Assembly (NCBI GenBank): GCA_014189435.1
Contig: CP050293.1
Location: forward strand, 6,577,001 to 6,641,000
DNA length: 64,000 nt
Direction: 5' to 3'
From: Mesorhizobium loti
Lineage (GTDB): Bacteria; Pseudomonadota; Alphaproteobacteria; Rhizobiales; Rhizobiaceae
The position numbers and the translations under genes were made by a program. The notes under the pieces are model-generated. The model saw nothing but the letters and a program-made list of their open reading frames with translations. It had not been told where the DNA came from and did not search any database. This document shows, piece by piece, positions 8,381 through 18,877 of this stretch; the first letter of the stretch is position 1; each line of letters begins with the position of its first letter.

Positions 8381-8460
8381 CCTTCACCCTCCCCCTTGTG
8401 GGGAGGGTCGGCGAGGCGGCTTCGCAAAGCGAAGCTGGCGAGACGGGGTGGGGGTGAAGC
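8381..8460. repeat. Imperfect palindromic element downstream of phoD
   Basis: Outer arms TTCACCCTCCCCC and GGGGTGGGGGTGAA enclose an inner palindrome around GCTTCGCAAAGCGAAGC. Typical rhizobial intergenic mosaic architecture between two convergent genes. Confidence 0.7.
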
Positions 8461-8466
8461 GCCGAC

Positions 8467-8748
8467 TTAATCCGGGTAGCAGACCATCGGAATGTTCGGC
8501 CACACGGCGCTGTCGCAGTTGGCGCTGACCTGCCGCTGTTTGAAGGCGGCGCTGACCGGGCCGGTCACCATCGGGTCGACGCCATCAGGTGCATCGGCAA
8601 AGGTCTGTTCGGCTGTCTGCGTGTCGGACTGCGCAACGGCGCGCGCCTCGCGCAGCGTCGCGGCCGACTGCGCGGCGTTGGCCGCCAGCAGGACGGCGAA
8701 GGCTGCGGACGCGATGAGCGGCCAGAATCGGTTGAGTTTATCGGTCAT
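8467..8748 (-). CDS. Small exported protein with C-x4-WPNIP-x2-C tail
   Basis: A 93-residue predicted protein. Residues 1-28 form a signal or anchor segment (MTDKLNRFWPLIASAAFAVLL). The middle is Ala/Asp/Gln-rich, and the tail contains CDSAVWPNIPMVC, two cysteines flanking a Trp-Pro core that could form a disulfide in the periplasm. ATG 8748 is used because the 18 residues upstream of it look non-coding. No family name can be given; it resembles short exported proteins with a terminal WPNI-type motif that recur in Rhizobiales. Confidence 0.6.
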   Translation of the reverse strand: MTDKLNRFWPLIASAAFAVLLAANAAQSAATLREARAVAQSDTQTAEQTFADAPDGVDPMVTGPVSAAFKQRQVSANCDSAVWPNIPMVCYPD

Positions 8749-8945
8749 GACGTTCGAACTGCCCGGGCCCCGAAAGGTTCCCGCCTTGGTTAACAAAATC
8801 ATCTCACACGCAGATGCTTAAGATTTGATGAGTATTTGGTGTCGCGCCTCCTCTTTCGCAACTGCGAAAAACCCTGTATGAGCCGCGCAACCGAAAGAGG
8901 CAGCGCCTTTTGGCCTGCTGCCTGCAACGCTTCCGAGACCAGAAC

Positions 8946-10775
8946 ATGAAAATCCGTAATATCGCGATCATCGCGCACGTCGACCATGGAAAAACCACCC
9001 TTGTCGACCAATTGCTCCGGCAATCCGGCTCCTTTCGCGACAATCAGCGCGTCGCCGAGCGCGCCATGGATTCCAACGACCTCGAAAAGGAACGCGGCAT
9101 CACCATCCTGGCCAAGGCGACCTCGGTCGACTGGAAGGATACCCGCATCAACATCGTCGACACCCCCGGCCACGCCGATTTTGGCGGCGAGGTCGAGCGC
9201 ATCCTGTCGATGGTCGATTCGGCCATCGTGCTGGTCGACGCCGCCGAAGGGCCGATGCCGCAGACCAAATTCGTCGTCGGCAAGGCGCTCAAGGTCGGCC
9301 TGAAGCCGATCGTCGTCATCAACAAGATCGACCGTCCGGACGCCCGCCATGTCGAGGTGGTCAACGAGGTGTTCGACCTGTTTGCAGCGCTCGACGCCAC
9401 CGACGAGCAGCTCGACTTCCCGATTCTGTACGGTTCAGGCCGTGACGGCTGGGTTTCGGAAAATCCGGAAGGCCCGAAGGATCAGGGCCTGGCGCCGCTG
9501 TTCGACCTCGTCATCAAGCATGTGCCGGCGCCGACCGTGCACCCCGGCCCGTTCCGCATGATCGGCACCATCCTGGAAGCCAATCCGTTCCTCGGCCGCA
9601 TCATCACCGGCCGCATCGAGTCAGGCACGCTGAAGTCCAACCAGCCGGTCAAGGTGCTGCACCATGACGGCACGCTGGTCGAAACCGGCCGTATTTCCAA
9701 GATCCTCGCTTTCCGCGGCCTTGAGCGCCAGCCGATCGAAGAGGCCCAGGCGGGCGACATCGTCGCCATTGCCGGCCTCTCGAAGGGCACCGTCGCCGAC
9801 ACGTTCTGCGATCCGGCGGTGAGCGAGCCGCTGCATGCGCAGCCGATCGATCCGCCGACCGTGACCATGTCGTTCCTGGTCAACGATAGTCCGCTGGCCG
9901 GCACCGAAGGCGACAAGGTGACCAGCCGCGTCATCCGCGACCGCCTGCTGCGCGAGGCCGAAGGCAATGTCGCGCTGAAGATCGAGGAATCGCCGGACAG
10001 GGATTCGTTCTTCGTCTCCGGCCGCGGCGAATTGCAGCTGGCCGTGCTGATCGAGACGATGCGCCGCGAAGGTTTCGAGATCGCCGTGTCGCGTCCGCGC
10101 GTCGTCATGCAGAAGGCCGAAAACGGCGACCTGCTCGAGCCGATCGAGGAAGTCGTCATCGACGTCGACGAGGAGCATGCCGGCATCGTCGTGCAGAAGA
10201 TGTCGGAGCGCAAGGCCGAGATGGTGGAGTTGCGTCCGTCCGGCGGCGACCGCCAGCGCATCGTCTTCCATGCGCCGACGCGCGGCCTGATCGGCTACCA
10301 GTCCGAACTGTTGACCGACACGCGCGGCACCGCGGTGATGAACCGGTTGTTCCATGCCTACGAGCCTTACAAGGGCGAATTGCCCGGCCGCACCAATGGC
10401 GTTCTGATCTCCAACGAGCAGGGCGAGGCGGTGGCCTATGCCATGTGGAACCTGGAAGACCGCGGTCCGATGGTCATCGATCCCGGCGTCAAGGTCTATC
10501 AGGGCATGATCATCGGCATCCACTCAAGAGATAACGATCTCGAAGTGAACGTGCTCAAGGGCAAGAAGCTGACCAACATCCGCGCCGCCGGCAAGGATGA
10601 GGCGGTGAAGCTGACGCCGCCGATCCGCATGACGCTGGAGAAGGCCTTGGCCTGGATCCAGGACGACGAGCTGGTCGAGGTGACGCCGAAGACGATCCGT
10701 CTGCGCAAGCTCTATCTCGATCCGAACGAGCGCAAGCGCTTCGAGAAGTCGGCCAAGGCGGTCGGCGCGGCGTAA
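8946..10775 (+). CDS. typA: Translational GTPase TypA/BipA
   Basis: Ribosome-associated GTPase of 609 residues, related to EF-G and LepA, involved in 50S assembly and stress or low-temperature growth. GTPase motifs are complete: HVDHGKTT (11-18), RGIT (50-53), DTPGH (72-76) and NKID (126-129). The C-terminal half has the EF-G domain III/V folds and the BipA-specific end with [13 protein letters not shown] 8946 gives the standard [15 protein letters not shown] start; upstream frame is non-coding. An intrinsic terminator follows 25 bp after the stop. Confidence 0.97.
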   Translation: MKIRNIAIIAHVDHGKTTLVDQLLRQSGSFRDNQRVAERAMDSNDLEKERGITILAKATSVDWKDTRINIVDTPGHADFGGEVERILSMVDSAIVLVDAAEGPMPQTKFVVGKALKVGLKPIVVINKIDRPDARHVEVVNEVFDLFAALDATDEQLDFPILYGSGRDGWVSENPEGPKDQGLAPLFDLVIKHVPAPTVHPGPFRMIGTILEANPFLGRIITGRIESGTLKSNQPVKVLHHDGTLVETGRISKILAFRGLERQPIEEAQAGDIVAIAGLSKGTVADTFCDPAVSEPLHAQPIDPPTVTMSFLVNDSPLAGTEGDKVTSRVIRDRLLREAEGNVALKIEESPDRDSFFVSGRGELQLAVLIETMRREGFEIAVSRPRVVMQKAENGDLLEPIEEVVIDVDEEHAGIVVQKMSERKAEMVELRPSGGDRQRIVFHAPTRGLIGYQSELLTDTRGTAVMNRLFHAYEPYKGELPGRTNGVLISNEQGEAVAYAMWNLEDRGPMVIDPGVKVYQGMIIGIHSRDNDLEVNVLKGKKLTNIRAAGKDEAVKLTPPIRMTLEKALAWIQDDELVEVTPKTIRLRKLYLDPNERKRFEKSAKAVGAA

Positions 10776-10800
10776 GTTTTCTATTTTCCAACAACCGAGA

Positions 10801-10831
10801 GGGGCGGAGCAACAGTGTTCCGCCCCTTTTT
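10801..10831 (+). terminator. Intrinsic terminator of typA
   Basis: GGGGCGGA (10801-10808) pairs with TCCGCCCC (10819-10826) around a 10-nt loop and is followed directly by TTTTT. Confidence 0.88.
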
Positions 10832-10834
10832 CGT

Positions 10835-11455
10835 TCATCCGCCGGCAGCCGAGATGATGGTCTGCCGATCGGCCTCGCCCGACAGATCGATGCGGATCGT
10901 CATTCCTGCGCGGGCCGGCTTGCGCAGGGACCCGTCTCGGCCGATGACCAGCAATCGCTTCTCCTCCAACGCCTGAAGCCTTGATCGCGAGATGCCGAGC
11001 TCGCCGGCGAGCAAACGGTCGAGTCGCAGGGATGTCGGCATTTCGAGGCCGAGCTCAAGGTCCAACACGGTCGCGGCTTCCCTGGCGTCGCCGAGCCGGC
11101 GCTTGTGAACGGCGACATCGGGAAATTCCTCGACGCGCCCGATCCGGCTGCGCAGCGCGACCACATCGAAGGCATGGCGTCGGGCGAGGGCCGGATCGTT
11201 GCTTTCGAGCGCCTGCAGCAGCGCCGGTTCGATGTCGCGGCGGTTGCGGCGCTCGAAAATGCCGAAATTCCAGGAATTGTCGCAGTCGATGCAGCGATAG
11301 ATCAGCCACACGTCAATGCGTTTGCCGTTGGCGTTGACGCGGAATTTCCCGCTGCTGCAATAGGCTTTCACAGTGCCGCAGCGATTGCAGTTGATGAGCG
11401 GTCGAGGTGCGGTCTTGGGCGCGATCGCCCAATGGATACGCAGAAGTCCAGACAT
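10835..11455 (-). CDS. DUF1062 family protein (zinc-ribbon-like)
   Basis: A 206-residue protein matching the DUF1062 family by its overall pattern. The N-terminus has two CxxC pairs: C23/C26 (INCNRCG) and C55/C58 (YRCIDC), expected to bind zinc, followed by GIFERRNRRDIEP. The C-terminal half contains a segment reminiscent of a small winged or S4-like fold (LRLDRLLAGELGISRSRLQAL), which may contact RNA. Function unknown. It converges on typA, separated by the terminator. Confidence 0.82.
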   Translation of the reverse strand: MSGLLRIHWAIAPKTAPRPLINCNRCGTVKAYCSSGKFRVNANGKRIDVWLIYRCIDCDNSWNFGIFERRNRRDIEPALLQALESNDPALARRHAFDVVALRSRIGRVEEFPDVAVHKRRLGDAREAATVLDLELGLEMPTSLRLDRLLAGELGISRSRLQALEEKRLLVIGRDGSLRKPARAGMTIRIDLSGEADRQTIISAAGG

Positions 11456-12039
11456 GCCGATAAGCCCTTCCCGTCGGGAAGTTCATCAGGTCGGCGATGT
11501 CGAGATGCCCATGCGGGCACGGCGTGGCGAAAGGCTGCGGTTTTTGGAAATCAGGTGTCACGGGCAAAGCCGCGCGACGCGGTTCAGCAGTGCCAAACCG
11601 GTCTCGAACCGCCGCCCAGAAGAACACATGAAAATGGAAACAGACACCGCGAATGCGGCGTCATGCAGTGTGTCGGGGGAGTTGACGAGACCGGCGGTTA
11701 CGTAGGCAAAGTGAAGCTCAAAATTGTTTCGCGGCGGCCTTTCTAGCCGCGAGATGCCGGACGGGCAAGGGAGTTCGCAAGCCTTGGGTTCCTCGCCCCC
11801 CACGGGAGTGGGGGAGAGGTGGCTCGGCGAAGCCGAGACGGAGAGGGGGAAGGGCTCGGCGTTCACAAGAATTCGGAGCAAACTCACCAGCGTCGCAGCC
11901 CCCTCTCCGACCGCTTCGCGGGGGCGAGGAACCCAAGCCTTGGTACGTCAGCGCGAATGGCCCGTATCGGGTTGCCTTTGCCAGAGCCGCAGCTGTCGAG
12001 TATTTGTGGTTGATCGAGCCCCAACCAGAGACCCTGGCC
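11456..12039. other. 584-bp gene-free region upstream of the LysE gene
   Basis: No convincing gene. Short overlapping frames exist on both strands but lack homology features and ribosome binding sites. The second half (11781-11942) is a palindromic repeat element, listed separately. The first part (about 11456-11700) should hold the promoter of the DUF1062 gene, but no hexamers stand out. Confidence 0.6.
11781..11942. repeat. Mosaic palindromic element, copy 1
   Basis: Outer arms read CCTTGGGTTCCTCGCCCCC at the left and the reverse complement at the right, enclosing C/G-run hairpins (CCCCCACGGGAGTGGGGG at 11797-11814). The same modules, with the two arm types swapped, recur at 18616-18799. 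Confidence 0.8.
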
Positions 12040-12654
12040 ATGCACCTCACATCGCTCCTGATCTTCGCCGCCGCCCTCTTCGTTGCCGCCGGTTCGCCCG
12101 GTCCGTCGATCGCGGCGCTCGTGGCGCGCGTGATCTCGAAAGGGTTTCGCGACGTGTTTCCGTTCCTGCTCGCCATGTGGATCGGGGAGGGCATCTGGCT
12201 GTCGCTGGCGGTGTTCGGACTGGCTGTGGTGGCACAGACCTTCCATTTCGCCTTCGTCGTCGTGAAATGGGTCGGCGTTGCCTACCTCGCTTACCTTGCC
12301 TGGAAGATGTGGATCGCTCCTGTCGATGCAAAAGAGGGCGAGATGCCGCGCGAGGATTCTCCGGCAAAGCTGTTCTTCGCCGGCATGGCGGTGACGCTCG
12401 GCAATCCCAAGATCATGATGTTCTATCTAGCGCTGCTGCCGACCATCATCGACCTCGCTTCGGTCAGCATCGTCGGCTGGGTCGAACTGACGGCGACCAT
12501 GGCCGTGGTGCTGGTCGCCATCGATCTCGCCTGGGTGCTGGCCGCCTCGCAGGCGCGCAAGCTTTTGAAGAGCAAGCGCGCCATGAAGATCGCCAACCGC
12601 GTCAGCGCCACGACCATGGCCGGCGCGGCGGCCGCGATCGCGGCTCGGTCATAA
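12040..12654 (+). CDS. LysE/RhtB family exporter
   Basis: A 204-residue inner-membrane protein of the LysE superfamily, which exports amino acids or related compounds. The family signature is GSPGPSIAALVARVISKG at residues 18-35, and a second conserved stretch, FFAGMAVTLGNPKIMMFY, lies mid-protein. About six hydrophobic segments are present. ATG 12040 is preferred over TTG 12004 because it yields the canonical hydrophobic N-terminus. The substrate cannot be told from sequence. Confidence 0.87.
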   Translation: MHLTSLLIFAAALFVAAGSPGPSIAALVARVISKGFRDVFPFLLAMWIGEGIWLSLAVFGLAVVAQTFHFAFVVVKWVGVAYLAYLAWKMWIAPVDAKEGEMPREDSPAKLFFAGMAVTLGNPKIMMFYLALLPTIIDLASVSIVGWVELTATMAVVLVAIDLAWVLAASQARKLLKSKRAMKIANRVSATTMAGAAAAIAARS

Positions 12655-12658
12655 CCCG

Positions 12659-12982
12659 TCACATCATCTCGATGATCGGCGCGATCTCGACGCTGAAGGC
12701 TGGGTCCATCAGGATCGGGCAATCCTTGGCCTTGGCTACGGCATCGTCGATGTCTTTCGCTTCAACGATCGTGTAGCCGGCGGTCGGATTGCTGCCGCCA
12801 TTGTTCTCGACCTTGCCGCCGGGCAGCACCATCTTCGACATGCCGACCGGATTGCCGCCGTCGACCACGGCCGAGCCGAGCTTGCCGTACCAGCCGTTCC
12901 AGGCGTCCATTGCCGCTTTCCGTTCGGCCTCCTCGGTCGGCATCTTGCCCGAGCCGTGATAGACGTAGAGAAACTTCGCCAT
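12659..12982 (-). CDS. YciI-like (DGPF-domain) protein
   Basis: A small 107-residue protein beginning MAKFLYVYHGS, with the arrangement of YCII/DGPF-domain proteins: an N-terminal beta strand, an AWNGWYGKLG helix, VVDGGNPVG, and a strand GYTIVEAKDIDDAVAKAKDCPI that closes the ferredoxin-like fold. These are often annotated as YciI-related and sometimes occur near ECF sigma factors, but none is present here. The start is supported by a strong AGGGAGGAG 3 nt ahead of ATG 12982. It ends 5 bp after the LysE gene on the opposite strand. Confidence 0.8.
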   Translation of the reverse strand: MAKFLYVYHGSGKMPTEEAERKAAMDAWNGWYGKLGSAVVDGGNPVGMSKMVLPGGKVENNGGSNPTAGYTIVEAKDIDDAVAKAKDCPILMDPAFSVEIAPIIEMM

Positions 12983-13118
12983 GTTCTCCTCCCTTGATGA
13001 GCGGCATCGAACCGGCATGCGGTCATGCCGCCTGCCGATCATCGGACCAAACCGGCAAACAAGCAACGAGAATGCGAAGTTGCTAATATAACGCCCGGCC
13101 TGGCACCAGCCGCCAGCC

Positions 13119-13682
13119 TCACCGCGCCATGGCGTGGTATTCGTCGTTCGGCCGCATGTCGATTGCTGCGGCCACCCGGTTCGACATGTTGAAGAAGGCC
13201 GCGGTCGAGGCGATGTCCCAGATGTCGCGGTCGGTGAAGCCGGCTTTGCGCAGTGCGGCCCGATCGGCCTCGACGATATCAGCCGGCACTTGCGTCAGCT
13301 TGACGGCGAATTCGAGCATTGCGGTCTGCTTGGGCGAAAGATCGGCGGCGCGAAAATTCATCACCATCATCTCGCCGAGCGCCGGGTCGCCGGACAGTTG
13401 GCGCACCGCCGCGCCATGCGCGGTCAGGCAATAGTAGCAATGGTTGATCGAGGAGACCGCGACCGCGATCATCTCGCGCTCCAGCTTCGACAGGCCGGAA
13501 TCACCCAGCATCAGGTCGTTGTACATGTCAGTGAAGGCGCGCAGCTTCTTGTCGTCGAAGGCATAGGCGCGCAGCACGTTGGGAACCAGGCCGAGCTTCT
13601 CCTCGCATTTGGCGAAATAGGCTTTTGTCGCCTCGCTCAGCTCTGCCTGGCCAAGGTCAAGCGCGGTGATTTTGCCGGTCAT
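13119..13682 (-). CDS. AhpD-like peroxidase-related protein (CMD domain)
   Basis: A 187-residue carboxymuconolactone-decarboxylase-fold protein. The redox motif CxxCxxxH is visible as HCYYCLTAHG, with C82, C85 and H89, as in AhpD-type alkylhydroperoxidases. The N-terminal part (EEKLGLVPNVLRAYA) is typical of the uncharacterised peroxidase-related enzyme family. It probably reduces organic peroxides or acts as a thiol oxidoreductase. It is divergent from the NAD-glutamate dehydrogenase gene, 135 bp apart. Confidence 0.87.
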   Translation of the reverse strand: MTGKITALDLGQAELSEATKAYFAKCEEKLGLVPNVLRAYAFDDKKLRAFTDMYNDLMLGDSGLSKLEREMIAVAVSSINHCYYCLTAHGAAVRQLSGDPALGEMMVMNFRAADLSPKQTAMLEFAVKLTQVPADIVEADRAALRKAGFTDRDIWDIASTAAFFNMSNRVAAAIDMRPNDEYHAMAR

Positions 13683-13817
13683 GGGTCATTTCTCCTCGTT
13701 GGGCGACGCCTTATCGCCGAATTCCGATATTTCTTTGCAAGCCGTCAAACCTTTGTCGCCAAACAGCGGTCATCTGCTACCATAGTCGTAAAAGCATTGA
13801 CGGGAGGGAAGTGCGTC

Positions 13818-16800
13818 ATGGCCAGCGTGAAATCCGCAGCTAAGCCGAAGAAAAAAGCCACGGCAGCGACAAAAGCGGAGGAAAGGCCAACTAGGCTTGC
13901 CGACTATCTGCTCGCCCGCGCGCCGGCTGAAGACATCGCCACCTATGAGGTGGCCGACCTCGAACGCGCCGCCGATCTCGCCGGCAAAGCGATTGCCGCT
14001 CACAAAAAAGGTGAGTGCGTCGTCGCCGTCGATGCCGATTCCGGCGTTGTGCGAGACGGCCGCCCGGTGACGGTCATTACGGTCGTCAACGACAACATGC
14101 CGTTCCTGTTTGATTCCATCCTCGGCGAGATCACCGAGACATCAGGCGAACCGACTCTGGTCACCCATCCGGTCATCGTGGTGCGCCACGGCAAAGGCGG
14201 TGTGGACGAAATCCTCGGCGACGGCAATTTCGCCAAGGACGATGGCAGCCACGATCGGCTGAGCGTCATCCATGTCCATATACCGAGGCTGACCGCCGAG
14301 CAGGCGAGCGGATTGACCGAGCGGCTGCGCAAGATGCTCGGCCAGGTTCACGCCGCCGTGCACGACTGGAAGCCGATGCTGGCCCGCCTCGATCAGGCGA
14401 TCTCGGAGTTCCGCTATTCGGCAGTGCCGCTCGACAAGAAGAGCGTCGCCGAGGCGATCGCCTTCCTGGAGTGGCTGCGCGACGACAATTTCACCTTCCT
14501 CGGCATGCGCGAATTCAAATACACCGGCGGCGAGGAAAGCGGCACGCTGGAGCGTGCCGACAAGCCCGGTCTCGGCATCCTGTCCGATCCCGACGTGCTG
14601 GTGCTGAGGCGCGGTACCGAAGCGGTGACGACGACGCCCGAAATCCGCGCCTTCCTGCATGGGCCGGAGCCGCTGATCGTCACCAAGGCCAATGCCAAGT
14701 CTTCCGTGCACCGCCGCATCTATCTCGATTACATCGGCGTCAAGACCTACACCGCAAAGGGTACGCTTGCGGGCGAGTTGCGTATCGTCGGCCTGTTCAC
14801 CTCGACTGCCTACACGCGCTCGGTGATGAAGATCCCGTATCTGAGGTCCAAGGCCGAAACCATCATCGCCAAGTCCGGCTTCGACCGGCACGATCACTCC
14901 GGCAAGGCGCTGATCAACGTGCTGGAAAGCTATCCGCGCGACGAACTGTTCCAGGTGCCGGTGCCGATCCTGAGGAAGCACGCCGCAGCCATTCTCGGCC
15001 TGGTCGAGCGTCCACGGGTACGCGCGCTGGTGCGCGCCGACCAGTTCGACCGCTTCGTTTCGATCCTCGTCTTCGTGCCGCGCGACCGTTACGACAGTGT
15101 CGTGCGCGAGAAGATCGGCTTCTATCTGAAGACCGTGTTCGAAGGCCGGCTGTCGGCTTACTACCCGGCCTTCCCCGAAGGCGGGCTGGCGCGCGTGCAT
15201 TTCATCATCGGCCGTTCCGGCGGCAAGACGCCGAAGGTCGAGCAAGCGACGATCGAAGCGGCGATCCGCGACATCGTACGCACCTGGGAGGACGCCCTTT
15301 CCGATGCGGCGGATGCCAGTGGCGGCGACCAGGCGTTGAAGGCGATCGCCGCGCGGTTGCCGGAAAGTTACCGTGATTCGTTCAGCGCGGCGGTGGCGCT
15401 GGCCGATGCCAGGCGCATCGCCAAAATCAGCGCCGACAATCCAATCGCCATCGACTATTATCGCCATGCCGAGCAGAAGCCGCACCAGGCGGCGCTGAAG
15501 ATCTATCACCATGGCAGTCCCGTGGCGCTGTCTCGCCGCGTACCGGTGCTGGAAAACATCGGCTTCCGCGTCATCAGCGAGCGGACTTTCGAGGTTGGCG
15601 ACGACCAGGTCGGCCAGGTCTTCATCCACGACATGGAGCTGGAGAACAGCTACGGCAAGCCGATCGACCTTGCCGATGGTGGTGCGCTGTTCGAGGACGC
15701 ATTCCTGTCCGTGTGGCGCGGCGACGTCGACAATGACGGCTATAACGGCCTTGCCCAGACCGCCGGGCTGTGGTCGGGCGAAATCACCATCCTGCGCGCC
15801 TATGGCCGCTATCTGCAGCAGGTCGGCATTCCGCAAAGCCAGGACTTCATCGCCGCGGTGCTCAATCGCTATCCCGATATCGCGCGCGGCCTGCATGCGC
15901 TGTTCATCGCCCGGCTTGGCCCGACAGCCGAGACCGAAGGTGTGGTGGCGGCAAAACACCTCAAGGCCAAGATCAAGGACGCGCTGGAGGATGTGCCGAA
16001 TATCGACGACGACACCATCATCCGCCGGTACCTCAACCTGATCGAAGCCTCGCTGCGCACCAATCATTTCGTTGCCGATACGAAGGAAAAAGGCCAGTCG
16101 CTGGCGATCAAGCTCGATTCGCACGCGGTCGAAGGATTGCCGGCGCCGCGGCCGTGGCGGGAGATCTTCGTCTACGGGTCCGAGGTCGAAGGCCTGCATC
16201 TGCGCTTCGGTCCGGTGGCGCGCGGCGGCCTGCGCTGGTCGGACCGCGCCCAGGACTACCGCACGGAGGTGCTCGGCCTGGTCAAGGCGCAGCAGGTCAA
16301 GAATGCCGTCATCGTGCCGGTCGGCGCCAAGGGCGGCTTCTTTCCGAAACGCCTGCCGGTGGGCGGCAGCCGCGATGCGATCTTCGAGGCCGGCACGTCG
16401 GCCTACAAGAACTTCGTCTCCAGCCTGCTGTCGATCACCGACAATATCGGCCTCGACGGTGTCATCCCGCCGGCTGGTGTCGTGCGCCGCGACCCGGACG
16501 ATCCGTATTTCGTCGTTGCCGCCGACAAGGGCACGGCGACCTTCTCCGACACCGCCAACGCGATCTCGGAGAAGCATGGCTTCTGGCTCGACGACGCCTT
16601 CGCCAGCGGCGGTTCGGCCGGTTACGACCATAAGAAGATGGGCATCACCGCCAAGGGCGCCTGGGAGGCGGTCAAGCGGCATTTCCGCGAGATCAACCGC
16701 GACATCCAGACCTCGTCCTTCACCGTCGTCGGTGTCGGCGACATGTCGGGCGACGTGTTCGGCAACGGCATGCTTTTGTCGCCGAAGACCCGGCTGATCG

Positions 16801-18608
16801 CTGCCTTCGACCATCGCGACATCTTCATCGATCCCGATCCGGACATGGCGGCTTCGATGGCCGAGCGCGAGCGCATGTTCGCCCTGCCTAGGTCGAGCTG
16901 GCAGGACTACGACAAGACGAAACTGTCGGAAGGCGGCATCATCGTCTCGCGCAACCAGAAGTCGATCACCCTGCCGGCGGCTGCTGCGGCGGCGATCGGC
17001 CTGGCCAAGACCACCGCCACGCCGGTCGAGATCATGACCGCCATCCTCAAGGCGCCGGTCGATCTTCTTTGGTTCGGCGGCATCGGCACGTATTTGCGGG
17101 CGTCCACCGAAACCAATGCCGAGGTCGGCGACCGCGCCAACGATGCGATCCGCATCACCGCGCTCGATGTCCGGGCAAAGGTCATCGGCGAGGGCGCCAA
17201 TCTCGGCGTCACGCAGCGGGCGCGCATCGAGTTCGGCCTGAATGGCGGCCGTTGCAACTCCGACGCCATAGACAATTCGGGCGGTGTCAACTGCTCCGAC
17301 GTCGAGGTCAACATCAAGATCGCGCTGGCGTCCGCCATGCGCAAGGGATCGTTGACGCGCCCGGCACGCAACAAGCTGCTGGCGGAGATGACCGAGGAGG
17401 TCGGCTCGCTGGTGCTGTCCAACAACTACCAGCAGACACTGGCGCTTTCGATCGCCCGCAAGCGCGGCCTCGCCGACATCGCGCATCAAAGCCGGTTCAT
17501 GACGGCGCTGGAGGGGCGCGGCCTGCTCGACCGTGCGGTGGAGACGCTGCCGTCGCCGGCAGCACTTGCCGAGCGCGAAGCGCGCGGCGAGCCGCTGACC
17601 AGGGCCGAGCTCGGCGTGTTGCTCGCCTATGCCAAGATCGTGCTGTTTTCTGACATCGTCGCCAGCGACGTGCCTGACGACGCGCATTTCGACCGCGATC
17701 TGATGGGCTATTTCCCAGACCGGATGGCGAAGAAATACGCCACTGAGATCCATGGCCACCGGCTGCGCCGCGAGATCATCACGCGGGTCGTTGCCAACGA
17801 TCTGGTCAATCGCGGCGGCCCGTCCTTCGTCAACCGGCTGCAGGAAGCCACGGGGCGCACTGCCGCCGACGTCGTGCGCACCTTCGCGGTGGTGCGCGAC
17901 GGCTTTGCGCTGCCGGCGCTCTATCGCGAGATCGACGCGCTCGACAACCAGATCGACGGCCAGGTGCAGCTCGACCTCTATCAGATGGTCAGCCGGCTGA
18001 TCTACGTGACCAGCGGCTGGTATCTGAAGAACGATGCCGGCACAGCATCCCTCAGCCAGCGCATCACTGAGCTGCAGGAAGCCCGCAAGGCGCTGGAGCC
18101 CAAGCTCGTTTCGCTGCTGCCGGCCTTCTCGCGCGAGCGGATCGAGGAGAAGCGACACGGGCTATTCAAGAGCGGCGCGCCGGAACGACTGGCCGAACAG
18201 CTGGCGCTGAGCGAGGTGGCGGAACTCATCCCCGACATCGCGCTGACGGCGCGCACAGCCGGCGCCGACATCGTCGCCGCGGCCAAGGCGTTCTTCGCCG
18301 TCAGCGATGCCTTCCGCATCCCGCGTGTCGAGGACGCGGCACGCTCGATCACGCCGTCGGACTATTACGATCAGCTGGCGCTTTCGCGCGCCGCCGACAC
18401 GATCGGCGCGGCACGGCGCGGCATCGCGGTGGCGGCACTCACCGGCCACGCCAAGACGGCCGATCCGGTGGCGGCCTGGCTGGAAGCCGGCGGCGAACGG
18501 GTGGCACGCATCCGCGAGCGGCTGCAGGCACTGACCGAGGGCGGCGACATCACCGTCTCGCGGCTGTCGGTTGCGTCCGGGCTGATGAGCGATCTGACGG
18601 GGATGTAG
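13818..18608 (+). CDS. gdhB: NAD-specific glutamate dehydrogenase, large (180-kDa) type
   Basis: A 1596-residue enzyme of the L_180 class, converting glutamate to 2-oxoglutarate and ammonium with NAD. ATG 13818 follows GGAGGGAA. The N-terminus is Lys/Ala-rich. The first half holds regulatory ACT-like regions. The catalytic core begins near residue 800 with [19 protein letters not shown] and [14 protein letters not shown] (about 833-846), where the Lys residues serve the substrate site. The NAD-binding part follows ([15 protein letters not shown]). A helical C-terminal domain completes the chain. The length is typical of the family in Rhizobiales. A long open frame on the opposite strand here is a codon-bias shadow. 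Confidence 0.95.
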   Translation: MASVKSAAKPKKKATAATKAEERPTRLADYLLARAPAEDIATYEVADLERAADLAGKAIAAHKKGECVVAVDADSGVVRDGRPVTVITVVNDNMPFLFDSILGEITETSGEPTLVTHPVIVVRHGKGGVDEILGDGNFAKDDGSHDRLSVIHVHIPRLTAEQASGLTERLRKMLGQVHAAVHDWKPMLARLDQAISEFRYSAVPLDKKSVAEAIAFLEWLRDDNFTFLGMREFKYTGGEESGTLERADKPGLGILSDPDVLVLRRGTEAVTTTPEIRAFLHGPEPLIVTKANAKSSVHRRIYLDYIGVKTYTAKGTLAGELRIVGLFTSTAYTRSVMKIPYLRSKAETIIAKSGFDRHDHSGKALINVLESYPRDELFQVPVPILRKHAAAILGLVERPRVRALVRADQFDRFVSILVFVPRDRYDSVVREKIGFYLKTVFEGRLSAYYPAFPEGGLARVHFIIGRSGGKTPKVEQATIEAAIRDIVRTWEDALSDAADASGGDQALKAIAARLPESYRDSFSAAVALADARRIAKISADNPIAIDYYRHAEQKPHQAALKIYHHGSPVALSRRVPVLENIGFRVISERTFEVGDDQVGQVFIHDMELENSYGKPIDLADGGALFEDAFLSVWRGDVDNDGYNGLAQTAGLWSGEITILRAYGRYLQQVGIPQSQDFIAAVLNRYPDIARGLHALFIARLGPTAETEGVVAAKHLKAKIKDALEDVPNIDDDTIIRRYLNLIEASLRTNHFVADTKEKGQSLAIKLDSHAVEGLPAPRPWREIFVYGSEVEGLHLRFGPVARGGLRWSDRAQDYRTEVLGLVKAQQVKNAVIVPVGAKGGFFPKRLPVGGSRDAIFEAGTSAYKNFVSSLLSITDNIGLDGVIPPAGVVRRDPDDPYFVVAADKGTATFSDTANAISEKHGFWLDDAFASGGSAGYDHKKMGITAKGAWEAVKRHFREINRDIQTSSFTVVGVGDMSGDVFGNGMLLSPKTRLIAAFDHRDIFIDPDPDMAASMAERERMFALPRSSWQDYDKTKLSEGGIIVSRNQKSITLPAAAAAAIGLAKTTATPVEIMTAILKAPVDLLWFGGIGTYLRASTETNAEVGDRANDAIRITALDVRAKVIGEGANLGVTQRARIEFGLNGGRCNSDAIDNSGGVNCSDVEVNIKIALASAMRKGSLTRPARNKLLAEMTEEVGSLVLSNNYQQTLALSIARKRGLADIAHQSRFMTALEGRGLLDRAVETLPSPAALAEREARGEPLTRAELGVLLAYAKIVLFSDIVASDVPDDAHFDRDLMGYFPDRMAKKYATEIHGHRLRREIITRVVANDLVNRGGPSFVNRLQEATGRTAADVVRTFAVVRDGFALPALYREIDALDNQIDGQVQLDLYQMVSRLIYVTSGWYLKNDAGTASLSQRITELQEARKALEPKLVSLLPAFSRERIEEKRHGLFKSGAPERLAEQLALSEVAELIPDIALTARTAGADIVAAAKAFFAVSDAFRIPRVEDAARSITPSDYYDQLALSRAADTIGAARRGIAVAALTGHAKTADPVAAWLEAGGERVARIRERLQALTEGGDITVSRLSVASGLMSDLTGM

Positions 18609-18615
18609 TCTCGAA

Positions 18616-18799
18616 GCTTGGGTTCCTCGCCCCCGCCAGAGCGGGGGAGAGGTGGCCGCGAAGCGGTCGGAGAGGGGGCTTCGTAGGGTGAGGCCCTTAG
18701 AGGATCAGCCTGAAAGATGGGACGGCGCATCTCCCCCTCTCCGTCTCGGCTTCGCCGAGCCACCTCTCCCCCACTCCCGTGGGGGCGAGGAACCAAGCC
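18616..18799. repeat. Mosaic palindromic element, copy 2
   Basis: Starts with CTTGGGTTCCTCGCCCCC and ends with its reverse-complement version. Internal modules GAAGCGGTCGGAGAGGGGG and CTCCGTCTCGGCTTCGCCG match those in the 11781-11942 element but in exchanged positions, as if arms had recombined. Confidence 0.8.
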
Positions 18800-18877
18800 A
18801 TAGCCGTTTGCATGACCATCGGAAAACATGCAGACATGGCGCCAGCAGCCAGTGTTACGAAGGCGATCGGAGGCGAC

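Noticed and set aside
11586..11625. tRNA-like T-arm (GGTTCGAGACC on the minus strand)
   Set aside because: Only a 3-bp stem around the loop; no acceptor, D-arm or anticodon arm can be folded around it.
11558..11887. Minus-strand open frame of about 109 codons in the gap before the LysE gene
   Set aside because: It runs through the palindromic element and has no start signal or family feature.
14142..18158. Very long open frame on the minus strand opposite the NAD-GDH gene (over 1300 codons)
   Set aside because: It mirrors codon bias of the GC-rich plus-strand gene; the product is Arg/Asp/Gly/His-rich with no domain features.
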